Source: an uncultured Bartonella sp. (GTDB lineage Bacteria > Pseudomonadota > Alphaproteobacteria > Rhizobiales > Rhizobiaceae). Taken from it: a DNA stretch of 64,000 bases. The translations under genes were made by a program, and so were the position numbers. Location: NCBI GenBank assembly GCA_946478235.1, contig CAMLBF010000004.1, positions 186,001-250,000 on the forward strand, given 5' to 3'. Shown here one piece after another: positions 39,301-46,582 of the stretch (the first letter of the stretch is position 1; the number at the start of each line of letters is the position of its first letter). The notes beneath the pieces were generated by a model. It saw nothing but the letters and a program-made list of their open reading frames with translations. It had not been told where the DNA came from and searched no databases.

Positions 39301-39462
39301 CATTGGGGTTTTATTGGCGCAGCCAAGAAAGGTTTTGGACCTAATTCCTTAACGCCTTTTGTTGGTGACGCTAATTCGCAAACGCCTGAATTCAAAGCAT
39401 TTTTGGTGAATATGGAAAAATCCGAGGCACCGGTTGATGCTGAAGGGAGGCCAGAAGCTTAA
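36364..39462 (+). CDS. fdoG: Formate dehydrogenase catalytic subunit, selenoprotein (Sec199)
   Basis: The gene is read through an in-frame TGA at 36958-36960, giving 1032 residues, close to E. coli FdnG/FdoG (1015-1016). In order it has a twin-arginine signal (SRRTFLKG, 6-13), the [4Fe-4S] ligands Cys54, Cys57, Cys61 and Cys95, and the active-site segment NQARV-Sec-HGPTV with Sec199 (Sec196 in E. coli). Long molybdopterin-binding domains follow to the C-terminal MGD-binding domain (~880-1020). It oxidises formate to CO2 at a bis-MGD Mo/W centre on the periplasmic side. Gene callers will split it into two pieces or treat it as a pseudogene. Its TAA overlaps the beta-subunit ATG. Confidence 0.95.
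36958..36989 (+). promoter_or_regulatory. Selenocysteine TGA codon with SECIS-like hairpin
   Basis: The TGA at 36958-36960 is followed, 11 nt later, by a hairpin formed by 36972-36979 and 36983-36989. It has an unpaired U at 36974 and an apical GUC loop at 36980-36982. The spacing, bulged U and GU loop match the minimal SelB-binding element of E. coli fdhF/fdnG. The codons after TGA keep the family protein sequence. Confidence 0.88.
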
Positions 39463-40406
39463 TGATTAATGTTAACCCTCCGACACAAGATAAGGTAGAA
39501 CCGCAGATTGGTCCGGATGATTACATTCGGGCCTCTGCCTCTCAATTGCCAGAACCTAAGCGTAAATTGGAAGAAGTTGCAAAACTCATTGATGTTTCAC
39601 GTTGTATTGGTTGTAAAGCTTGCCAATCTGCTTGCTCGGAATGGAACGAATTGAGTCCAACAATTGGTGACAATGTTGGTGTTTATGATAACCCCCATGA
39701 TTTGTCGCCAGATGCGTTTACAGTCATGCGTTTTACGGAATGGGTTAACCCTGAAAACGATACGTTTGAATGGTTAATTCGTAAAGATGGCTGTATGCAC
39801 TGCTCGGAGCCTGGATGTTTGGCATCATGCCCATCACCGGGAGCAATCGTTCAGTATTCTAATGGCGTTGTTGATTTTGTTCATGATAAGTGCATCGGTT
39901 GTGGGTACTGTATTAAAGGCTGTCCTTTTAATATTCCACGTGTTTCACAAGTTACACATAAAGCTTATAAATGCACGTTATGTTCAGATCGTATCGCTGT
40001 GGGGCAAAAACCAGCATGTGCTAAGACCTGTCCAACAGAAGCCATTATGTTTGGCACAAAAGCAGAGTTGAAAGAACACGCAAAAGATCGCATCGAAGAC
40101 CTAAAAAATCGTGGTTATAAAGATGCGGGACTTTATGATCCGCAAGGTGTCGGTGGTACCCATGTTATGTATGTGTTACATCATGCTGATAAACCGAGTA
40201 TTTATGCCAACTTGCCAGATAATCCACGGATATCGCCAATTGTGAAAACGTGGAAGGGTGTTTCAAAATATTTGGGACTTGGTGCAATCGCGGCTGCTAT
40301 CGCTGGAACAGCTGCTCATGCGCTGTTTATTGGCCAAGCCAAAGTGACAAAACATGACGAAGAAAGAGCTGAGGAAAGCTTGGAGGATATTGAAAATGGC
40401 TCGTAA
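39462..40406 (+). CDS. fdoH: Formate dehydrogenase iron-sulfur (beta) subunit
   Basis: This 314-residue protein has four ferredoxin-type cysteine groups: CIGCKACQSAC (~47), CMHCSEPGCLASC (~110), CIGCGYCIKGC (~145) and CTLCSDR followed by CAKTC (~170-192). They bind four [4Fe-4S] clusters that carry electrons from FdoG to the cytochrome subunit. A C-terminal membrane helix (~265-287) anchors it, as in FdnH. ATG overlaps the fdoG stop by 1 bp. It has no Tat signal of its own and is expected to travel with FdoG. Confidence 0.96.
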   Translation: MINVNPPTQDKVEPQIGPDDYIRASASQLPEPKRKLEEVAKLIDVSRCIGCKACQSACSEWNELSPTIGDNVGVYDNPHDLSPDAFTVMRFTEWVNPENDTFEWLIRKDGCMHCSEPGCLASCPSPGAIVQYSNGVVDFVHDKCIGCGYCIKGCPFNIPRVSQVTHKAYKCTLCSDRIAVGQKPACAKTCPTEAIMFGTKAELKEHAKDRIEDLKNRGYKDAGLYDPQGVGGTHVMYVLHHADKPSIYANLPDNPRISPIVKTWKGVSKYLGLGAIAAAIAGTAAHALFIGQAKVTKHDEERAEESLEDIENGS

Positions 40407-41076
40407 GCTTTACGAAAAAGGCGATCTTGTTCATAAAGGTGAGCCTATCATTGTTGATCGTTATACCACAGGTGCGCGTATCAATCATTGGATCGGTGCC
40501 ATATCGATGATACTTTTGGCTTTTACTGGTCTTATTATGTATTGGCCTCCACTTTTTCCTCTCGCTAACCTCATTGGCGGTGGGCAGGTGGTCCGAACAA
40601 TCCATCCTTATCTTGGCGTGGTCATGTTTGTCAGTTTTTTTGGATTATTTTTCCGCTTTTGGCGATTAAATATCTGGGAAAACTCGGATCTTAAATGGAT
40701 ATTGGAAATCAAAGATGTCCTTAAAGGTGAAGAAGAAAATCTATCAATGATCGGAAAATATAATTTTGGTCAAAAATGTATTTTTTGGTCAATGTCCATT
40801 GGGCTTATTATTCTCATTGTAACAGGCTTTATGGTTTGGCAGGCATATTTTGCGCCTTTTGTACCTATCCAATGGCAACGCTACGCTTTATTAGCGCATT
40901 CAGTTGTTGCAGCCTATCTTATCGCTGTTTGGTTGTTCCATGTTTACGCTGTTTACTGGATTGGCGGTTCAATGAGAGCAATGATTAAAGGTAAAGTAAC
41001 AGGTGGCTTTGCATGGGCTCATCACCGTAAATGGTACATTGCCATGCTTAAAGCTAAGCGGGTTAAAGATCGCTAA
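40396..41076 (+). CDS. fdoI: Formate dehydrogenase cytochrome b556 (gamma) subunit
   Basis: From ATG 40396 the protein is 226 residues with four membrane helices (~27-45, ~60-80, ~128-150, ~165-190). It has the conserved His residues expected to bind two hemes b, in RINHWIGA, TIHPYLGV, ALLAHSVV and LFHVYAVYWIGG. It passes electrons to quinone in the inner membrane. The start is chosen because GGAGGA lies 10 bp upstream; the frame also runs back to 40354. It overlaps fdoH by 11 bp and is followed by a terminator. Confidence 0.93.
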   Translation: MARKLYEKGDLVHKGEPIIVDRYTTGARINHWIGAISMILLAFTGLIMYWPPLFPLANLIGGGQVVRTIHPYLGVVMFVSFFGLFFRFWRLNIWENSDLKWILEIKDVLKGEEENLSMIGKYNFGQKCIFWSMSIGLIILIVTGFMVWQAYFAPFVPIQWQRYALLAHSVVAAYLIAVWLFHVYAVYWIGGSMRAMIKGKVTGGFAWAHHRKWYIAMLKAKRVKDR

Positions 41077-41118
41077 TCATATATATGATAGTGATTTTAA
41101 TGATGATAAAAATTAAGA

Positions 41119-41152
41119 AGCCGTAATACTATTACAGTATTGCGGCTTTTGT
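41119..41152 (+). terminator. Rho-independent terminator after fdoGHI
   Basis: A 13-bp stem (41119-41131 with 41137-41149, one G-U) closes a 5-nt loop and runs into TTTT. It lies about 43 bp after fdoI. Confidence 0.85.
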
Positions 41153-41303
41153 TATTTATAGAATATTCAAATTTAGACTTGATGTAACCGTATAGTGGTT
41201 GCAACAAAGCGTTAACAAACTCTGAGTATCACTGCTATCTGTGAATGACAAAAATTACGTATGTTTGTAAGCAAGTGGATATGTCATCTTATAAGATATT
41301 TGA

Positions 41304-41774
41304 TCAATGATGGCCGGTCGAACCAAAACCTTTTATACCGCGAATTGTTTCTGTCACGTTTTCTGTTTCGATAATTTGAACTTGAGGAGCAGGAGCGATA
41401 ACAGCCTGAGCTATTCTCATTCCTCGAGTGATATGAAATGGTTCTTCTCCAAGATTAATCAATAAAACCTTTATTTCTCCGCGGTAGTCGCTATCAATTG
41501 TACCGGGGGTGTTGAGACATGTTATGCCATGTTTAAATGCTAAACCTGATCGTGGACGAATTTGCGCTTCATATCCTTCTGGTAATTCAAAAATCAATCC
41601 GGTGGGTACCAAGAGGCGCTGTCTCGGTTTCAGTACCATTTCTTCACCCTCTGCTAACGCCGCTCTTAAATCCATACCAGCGGAACCAGCAGTTTCATAT
41701 GCTGGTAGAGCAAGTCCAATAGAATGTTCGAGACGTCGAATGGCAAGTTGCGGAATTGCAGGAAAACCGGACAT
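41304..41774 (-). CDS. dut: dUTP diphosphatase
   Basis: This 156-residue trimeric dUTPase has its five motifs in order: [12 protein letters not shown] (motif 1), [11 protein letters not shown] (2), [14 protein letters not shown] (3, with catalytic Asp), [10 protein letters not shown] (4) and the C-terminal [12 protein letters not shown] (5). It converts dUTP to dUMP and keeps uracil out of DNA. ATG 41774 is preferred because AAAGGG lies 7-9 bp upstream; the frame opens 18 bp earlier. Confidence 0.95.
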   Translation of the reverse strand: MSGFPAIPQLAIRRLEHSIGLALPAYETAGSAGMDLRAALAEGEEMVLKPRQRLLVPTGLIFELPEGYEAQIRPRSGLAFKHGITCLNTPGTIDSDYRGEIKVLLINLGEEPFHITRGMRIAQAVIAPAPQVQIIETENVTETIRGIKGFGSTGHH

Positions 41775-41868
41775 AAGTGACCCTTTATACATAAAATTTA
41801 TTAATATTAGGCGCTTTCATAATGGCGCAAAGACAAAGTGGCAAGGGTTACTATGTACTTTCAAAGTA

Positions 41869-42855
41869 TCATGCGCTTCCAATAAGAATGCCTGTTGCAA
41901 AAACTAGAGCACCGCCGACCACAACCTGTAATGCTGCTCGCCAAAAAGGTGTTTCCATATATTTGTTTTGGATCCATGCAATGGCCCACAATTCGAAAAA
42001 TACGACAATAAAAGCAATTGCTACAGCAATGTGAAAATTTGTGATAAGAAATGGCAAAGCATGGCCAAGTCCGCCTAGAGAGGTCATGACACCATTAGCG
42101 ATGCCTCTTTTTAACGGTGAGCCTCGCCCAGTTAACCGGCCATCATCGTGTGCAGCTTCGGTAAACCCCATAGAAATGCCTGCGCCTAAGGATGCCGATA
42201 GGCCGACAAGAAACGTTTGTCGAGTATCGCCAGTTGCAAAGGCTGCCGCAAAAATAGGTGCGAGTGTTGATACAGAACCGTCCATTAAACCCGCGAGCCC
42301 GGGTTGTATCCATGTTAATAACGTCTGTTTATGTTGGCGGGCGCGTTCCTGTTCAATCACAGATTGTGGCGTGTATTGTTTTTCCAGGGATGCTGCAATA
42401 TTTTCATGTTGTTTTTCTTCTAATGCTAAGTCACCTAAGAGTTTTCTGGTTTCAGCATCACGTGCTCTTTCTGTTGCTCTCTCATAAAAAGAAGCTGACT
42501 GATCTTCCATTTGGGCAACACATTCACGTACCTTGTCAATTCCCAAAGGACGTATAAGCCAATCGGGCTTTCGTTCATAGAATCCACTAACGTGTTCTCT
42601 CCGTACCAGCGGTATGTGTTTTCCAAAACGTTTTTCGAAAAGGTTGATAAGTCTGTCCCGATGACGATGCTCTTCTTCAGCCATTTTCTCAAAGATTTTG
42701 GCTGTATCGGGAAAATCTTCTTTGAGCCCATCAGCATAGTTGAGATAAATGCGTTCATCATCTTCTTCAGATGAAATCGCGAGTGCCAGAATTTCTTTTT
42801 CACTTAATGATGAAAATGGTTTGCGATAGGAATATGGAAAAAGTTTAGAGAACAT
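41869..42855 (-). CDS. mbfA: MbfA-like iron exporter (ferritin-like + CCC1/VIT1 domain)
   Basis: This 328-residue protein has an N-terminal rubrerythrin/ferritin-like domain (~15-165) with repeated metal-ligand patterns (EEDDERIYLNYAD, EEEHRHRDRL, LEEKQHENIA). A membrane domain (~185-328) of the CCC1/VIT1 family follows, with GLMDGSVSTLAPIFAAAFA and GFTEAAHDDGRLTGRGSPLKRG. MbfA of Bradyrhizobium and Agrobacterium exports iron and protects against iron/peroxide stress under Irr control. The ICE palindrome just upstream supports the same regulation here. Confidence 0.9.
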   Translation of the reverse strand: MFSKLFPYSYRKPFSSLSEKEILALAISSEEDDERIYLNYADGLKEDFPDTAKIFEKMAEEEHRHRDRLINLFEKRFGKHIPLVRREHVSGFYERKPDWLIRPLGIDKVRECVAQMEDQSASFYERATERARDAETRKLLGDLALEEKQHENIAASLEKQYTPQSVIEQERARQHKQTLLTWIQPGLAGLMDGSVSTLAPIFAAAFATGDTRQTFLVGLSASLGAGISMGFTEAAHDDGRLTGRGSPLKRGIANGVMTSLGGLGHALPFLITNFHIAVAIAFIVVFFELWAIAWIQNKYMETPFWRAALQVVVGGALVFATGILIGSA

Positions 42856-43260
42856 CTGTAGCCCTTATTTTAGAATTATTCTAAATTAAATCTAAGTTGA
42901 ATAATGTCAATTAATAATTGGGACAATTTTCCATAAATAATAGATTAAATAGTATAAAATATTTCCTTTGATATCAACTTTTATGGGGCAAATAGGCCTC
43001 TAGTGTCGAAAAGCATATTGCTCTGCCTTTCGAGCAATATAAATTAATTAGACGATATCAATATACGTTATCCGATATTTAAAGAATTATCGGAAGCAAG
43101 TTGTAGGATCTTATTTTACAGAACTACTATTAATTATTTTATCTCGAACATTTACGCTGAAATACAATGAAATATTGAAATATGAACTAAGAATCTTCAC
43201 AAAATTTATATTGGCGTTACCCAATATAATCGAGTTATACTTTATATTCGAAGGATTGTG
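42856..43260. other. 405-bp noncoding region upstream of mbfA, rich in hairpins
   Basis: No coding frame is supported. It contains the ICE box (42869-42885) and three clean stem-loops. These are 43015-43040 (ATATTGCTC stem, 9 bp, 8-nt loop), 43071-43094 (TCCGATA stem, 7 bp) and 43207-43228 (TATATTGG stem, 8 bp, 6-nt loop). None has a good T-run. The rest is AT-rich and unassigned. Confidence 0.5.
42869..42885 (-). promoter_or_regulatory. ICE box (Irr-binding site) of mbfA
   Basis: TTTAGAATTATTCTAAA is a perfect 7-3-7 inverted repeat matching the rhizobial iron control element bound by Irr. It lies 13 bp upstream of the mbfA start codon, a position suited to repression when iron is low. Confidence 0.75.
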
Positions 43261-43755
43261 TTAACGAAGTATCCGTTGCATCATGACGAGGTCAAGCCAT
43301 TGACCTTTCTTAATACCAACTTCTGGCATATGGCCCGTTATTGTAAAACCAAAAGCCTTATGAAGTGCTATGGATGCTTTGTTGCCAGATTCAATGCCTG
43401 CGATAAGAACATGTATATTGTTAGACTCGGCATGATTGATCAACGCACCAAGAAGCTTTCTTCCGATACCTTTTCCACGCTCAGTTTTTTCAATATATAT
43501 CGAAATTTCAGCCGAAAAGCGATATCCTTCAAAAGGTCTAAAAGGTCCATAGCTGGCATAACCACAAACCTTATTATTATCTACCGCTACAAGAACAGGG
43601 TAACCCATTTCTTCTCTTGTTTTAAGCCAATCGCGGCGATTGTTTATATCAACCGTTTTTTCATTCCAGATGGCAAGCGTATTTAATACTGCATCATTAT
43701 AAATATCGGTTATGGCTTGTAAATCACGCTCGTCAGCGTTTCTGATGTTTATCAT
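43261..43755 (-). CDS. GNAT acetyltransferase (phosphinothricin/methionine sulfoximine-type)
   Basis: This 164-residue GNAT protein matches the Pat/MddA group. It has IRNADERDLQAITDIYNDAVLNT at the start, GYASYGPFRPFEGYRFSAEISIYI in the core, the acetyl-CoA loop ERGKGIGRKLLGALI (~90-104), and IESGNKASIALHKAFGF near the end. Such enzymes N-acetylate phosphinothricin, methionine sulfoximine or related amino-acid analogues; the natural substrate is uncertain. ATG 43755 is chosen over the in-frame start 15 bp earlier because of GGAA spacing. Confidence 0.82.
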   Translation of the reverse strand: MINIRNADERDLQAITDIYNDAVLNTLAIWNEKTVDINNRRDWLKTREEMGYPVLVAVDNNKVCGYASYGPFRPFEGYRFSAEISIYIEKTERGKGIGRKLLGALINHAESNNIHVLIAGIESGNKASIALHKAFGFTITGHMPEVGIKKGQWLDLVMMQRILR

Positions 43756-43829
43756 TTTATATTTCCACATGAAAAATTATTTATAGTGTAATACTTTTTT
43801 TAAACTTTAAAAGAGGAAGAAATAAATCA

Positions 43830-44699
43830 CTATATATTATATTTTAGCAAAATATTATGAATATCTTCGACAGTAACGCCTTTTTTACGTAATGAACGTA
43901 AACTTGTGTCATGATTGCTTTTAGAAAGCTTATTACCATCACTATTACATATAAGATTATGATGATGATAAACTGGTGTTGGATAACCTAAAATTTTTTG
44001 CAAAAGACAATGGATTGACGTTGCTTCAAATAGATCTTTGCCGCGTATAACATGCGTTATATTTTGCAATGCATCATCAACAACTACAGATAGATGATAG
44101 CTGGTGTGGATATCTTTGCGGGCTATCAAAATATCGCCCCAAAGTTCGGGATGAGCTTCGATTGTCTTTGTCGTGTTATTATCGATCTCTAACCAATATA
44201 AATCTCGCCCGTAATTTTTCATCGCTAAATCCATATTAAGGCGCCAAGCGAATTGACCGTTTTTATCCGGAGAATCTGGAAAAAGTTGAAGATAACGTTC
44301 ATTTGTCGGGTATAAAGGAGTACCATCAGGATCTACTGGCCAGTTATCGCTGTTAGTGGATATTATTGCTTTCACCTCTCCACGGCTCATTCGAGTTGGA
44401 TAGACCAACCCAAGTGAAATGAGTTTTTCTAAAGCATTTTGATATATAGAAAAATGCTCGGATTGCTTACGAAAGGGCGTTTCAAATGAGATTTCCAACC
44501 ATTGAAGATCTTCGATAATTGCTTTTTCATAAGCTTCTGTACAGCGTAGGCGATCGATGTCCTCTATTCGTAATAGTAATTTTCCATTAAGCTTTTGAGA
44601 AAAATGAGCATTAACCAACGCTGAATAAGCGTGCCCCAAATGCAGATAACCATTAGGGCTAGGAGCAAAACGTAAACGGGGTTGTGTGAAATTCAACAT
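43830..44699 (-). CDS. gluQ: Glutamyl-Q tRNA(Asp) synthetase
   Basis: This 289-residue protein is a truncated GluRS-like class I synthetase. It has RFAPSPNGYLHLGHAYSAL (HIGH-type motif, ~10-28), the RIEDIDRLRC segment and the KMSKS-type KLSKS near 257, but no anticodon-binding domain. It charges glutamate onto queuosine of tRNA-Asp (QUC). Its ATG lies 2 bp after the dsbB stop; the two are co-directional and probably co-transcribed. Confidence 0.92.
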   Translation of the reverse strand: MLNFTQPRLRFAPSPNGYLHLGHAYSALVNAHFSQKLNGKLLLRIEDIDRLRCTEAYEKAIIEDLQWLEISFETPFRKQSEHFSIYQNALEKLISLGLVYPTRMSRGEVKAIISTNSDNWPVDPDGTPLYPTNERYLQLFPDSPDKNGQFAWRLNMDLAMKNYGRDLYWLEIDNNTTKTIEAHPELWGDILIARKDIHTSYHLSVVVDDALQNITHVIRGKDLFEATSIHCLLQKILGYPTPVYHHHNLICNSDGNKLSKSNHDTSLRSLRKKGVTVEDIHNILLKYNI

Positions 44700-44701
44700 G
44701 C

Positions 44702-45232
44702 TTATTTATGTTTTGGAATAAAGGCTCCTACAAAACCTAAAATCATTAAGAGGAAACAACAAACAGCGTTCCAACCAGCGAATGACAATCCTAAAAAATA
44801 TCCAGCAGCAGTGTCACAGCTGGGTGGCTTCTTGGAATTGAGATTTGCTAATAAGTTATTTGCATCGACTGTTATTGCTGTTGCCGTTGCAGAACAATCC
44901 GTTGGTCCAGACCAGAATTTATATTCCGCACCAGCGTGATATATCGATAAACCCAGATTATACAACATAAGCAAGGCAACGATAACGAAAATTAGCCTAA
45001 CAGTTAGTCCTGAGATATGGCGCGCCAATAATGCGACCAAAAATATAGTAATTGGGATACCAATATAGTAGGCTATACGTTCTTTTAAGCATAATTTACA
45101 GGGCATATACCCGCCAATTATTTCAAATCCCAATGCTGTTAATATGGCAAAAACCATGACGAACAAAATCAATATACCGATCAAAGTCTGGATTTTTTCA
45201 GTCGGTGCTTTTCTCAGTGCATTGGTAACCAT
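44702..45232 (-). CDS. dsbB: Disulfide bond formation protein DsbB family
   Basis: This 176-residue protein has four membrane helices (~17-37, ~48-66, ~73-92, ~148-172). A periplasmic CKLC redox pair lies near residue 40, and a second pair (Cys in GPTDCSA and in PPSCDTA) is in the second periplasmic loop. It reoxidises DsbA with quinone. ATG 45232 is used, with TAAGG upstream; TTG 45241 is an alternative. It lies between yqaA and gluQ on the minus strand. Confidence 0.88.
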   Translation of the reverse strand: MVTNALRKAPTEKIQTLIGILILFVMVFAILTALGFEIIGGYMPCKLCLKERIAYYIGIPITIFLVALLARHISGLTVRLIFVIVALLMLYNLGLSIYHAGAEYKFWSGPTDCSATATAITVDANNLLANLNSKKPPSCDTAAGYFLGLSFAGWNAVCCFLLMILGFVGAFIPKHK

Positions 45233-45243
45233 CGGGCACAACC

Positions 45244-45834
45244 TTACAATATGAGTTTATATGCTACATAAACCACGATTATAATGATACAACCAATCCC
45301 TACAAACCATTTCAGTCTTGGTAAGACATATTCCAGCACTGTATTTCCATATTTTCTTATAAGCCAGGCCAAAAGATAGAAGCGGGCGCTACGAGCGATT
45401 ATGGCTGAAAGAATAAATACCCATATATTCATTCCAACGACGCCGGCGAGAATAGTGACAACCTTTATAGGTGGTAAATGTGAAATGCCGGACGTAATCA
45501 ATAAAAGGAGGATAATTTCCATGCTTGTATTGCTACGGAGCGCTTCAAAAGTTTCATATTTGCCATAAAATTCTAAGACTGGCTTTGCAATTGCCTCATA
45601 AGCAAAATGTCCTATCAGCCAGCCAGCGATGCCACCTAACACTGAAAATAATGAGGCAATAAAAGCGTAACGATAGGTTTTTTCTCGCTTGATAAGCGAC
45701 ATTGGGATAAAAAGCACATCAGCAGGGACAAGAAATACAGAGCTTTCGACAAAAGCAATGAGTGCTAGCCAATATTCGGCTGATTTCCTCCCCGCCAAAG
45801 AAATAGTCCAAGCACCTAATCTTTTAAGCATCAT
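45244..45834 (-). CDS. yqaA: YqaA-family membrane protein (DedA/SNARE-associated superfamily)
   Basis: This 196-residue protein has about four hydrophobic segments. Its ALIAFVESSVFLVPADVLFIPMSL motif near the start, GIAGWLIGH (~70) and a C-terminal membrane helix fit YqaA/DedA-type proteins, some of which act as lipid scramblases or flippases. Start candidates are TTG 45837, ATG 45834 and ATG 45831; AAGGG favours 45834. It leads a minus-strand run with dsbB and gluQ. Confidence 0.82.
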   Translation of the reverse strand: MMLKRLGAWTISLAGRKSAEYWLALIAFVESSVFLVPADVLFIPMSLIKREKTYRYAFIASLFSVLGGIAGWLIGHFAYEAIAKPVLEFYGKYETFEALRSNTSMEIILLLLITSGISHLPPIKVVTILAGVVGMNIWVFILSAIIARSARFYLLAWLIRKYGNTVLEYVLPRLKWFVGIGCIIIIVVYVAYKLIL

Positions 45835-45933
45835 CAAATCCCTTGTTTTTGTTGTGTTTAACGGTGGAAAGCCGCTTTATCCAGTGAATTGTATTTTTTT
45901 TAAGATTTTTTTTTTAATATTGCTACGAAAAGG

Positions 45934-45961
45934 TTGACGAGAGGCTTTATATTAATATAGT
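45934..45961 (+). promoter_or_regulatory. Probable promoter of tRNA-Leu
   Basis: TTGACG (45934-45939) and TATAGT (45956-45961) are spaced 16 bp apart, ending 43 bp before the mature tRNA 5' end. This is a good sigma-70-type match. Confidence 0.5.
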
Positions 45962-46004
45962 TCAGCAAATCCTGACACATAGTTTGTGTCCTCACTTCAT
46001 CTAT

Positions 46005-46089
46005 GCGGGTGTGGTGGAACTGGTAGACGCGCCAGACTCAAAATCTGGTTCCGAGAGGAGTGTCGGTTCGAGTCCGACCACCCGCACCA
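46005..46089 (+). tRNA. tRNA-Leu (anticodon CAA)
   Basis: The 85-nt cloverleaf has acceptor stem GCGGGTG / CACCCGC, anticodon stem CCAGA / TCTGG with loop CTCAAAA (anticodon CAA at 46039-46041, reads UUG), a class II variable arm, T-loop GTTCGAGTCC, discriminator A and encoded CCA. Confidence 0.97.
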
Positions 46090-46152
46090 AAATCCGGTAA
46101 TTGGGTTTATTAATTCACTGCTGCATGCAGTTAGTTCGTTATGGGGATTGTT

Positions 46153-46521
46153 ATGTCGGCGTTGGATATCATTATTTATCATAATCCCCGTTGCACTACA
46201 TCTCGCAATGTTGTGGGATTAGTTCGTGCTATGGGATATGAACCACACATTATCGAATATCTAAAAACCCCACCAACAGCTGAAATGCTTTTGTTGCTTG
46301 CTAATCGTGCAGGGGGTTCGATTCGTGAATTTGTTCGGGCAAAAGAACCGAGTTACGAATCAGAAGGTCTCGCCGATGAAACATTATCGGACGAAGTAAT
46401 TGCAAAAAAAATGCATGAGCATCCTGAATTGATCAATCGTCCGATAGTGGTTTGCTCAAATGGGGTTGCGTTGTGTCGTCCGGCCGAAAAGGTAACAGAA
46501 TTACTAATTTTACAAAAATAA
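46153..46521 (+). CDS. arsC: ArsC-family glutaredoxin-dependent arsenate reductase
   Basis: This 122-residue protein has the ArsC active site IIYHNPRCTTSRN with the catalytic Cys near residue 14, then an LKTPPTAEML helix and the conserved Arg in NRPIVVCSNGVALCRP near residue 98. It reduces arsenate to arsenite. No ars operon neighbours are present, so it may be a housekeeping Spx/ArsC-type protein. ATG 46153 follows GGGG at a suitable spacing; ATG 46141 is also in frame. Confidence 0.88.
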   Translation: MSALDIIIYHNPRCTTSRNVVGLVRAMGYEPHIIEYLKTPPTAEMLLLLANRAGGSIREFVRAKEPSYESEGLADETLSDEVIAKKMHEHPELINRPIVVCSNGVALCRPAEKVTELLILQK

Positions 46522-46582
46522 TAGAATTTCGAGGCACTCTTTGCGGTTTATAACGGAAAAGCCAATAGGTAATAGTCGGTAG

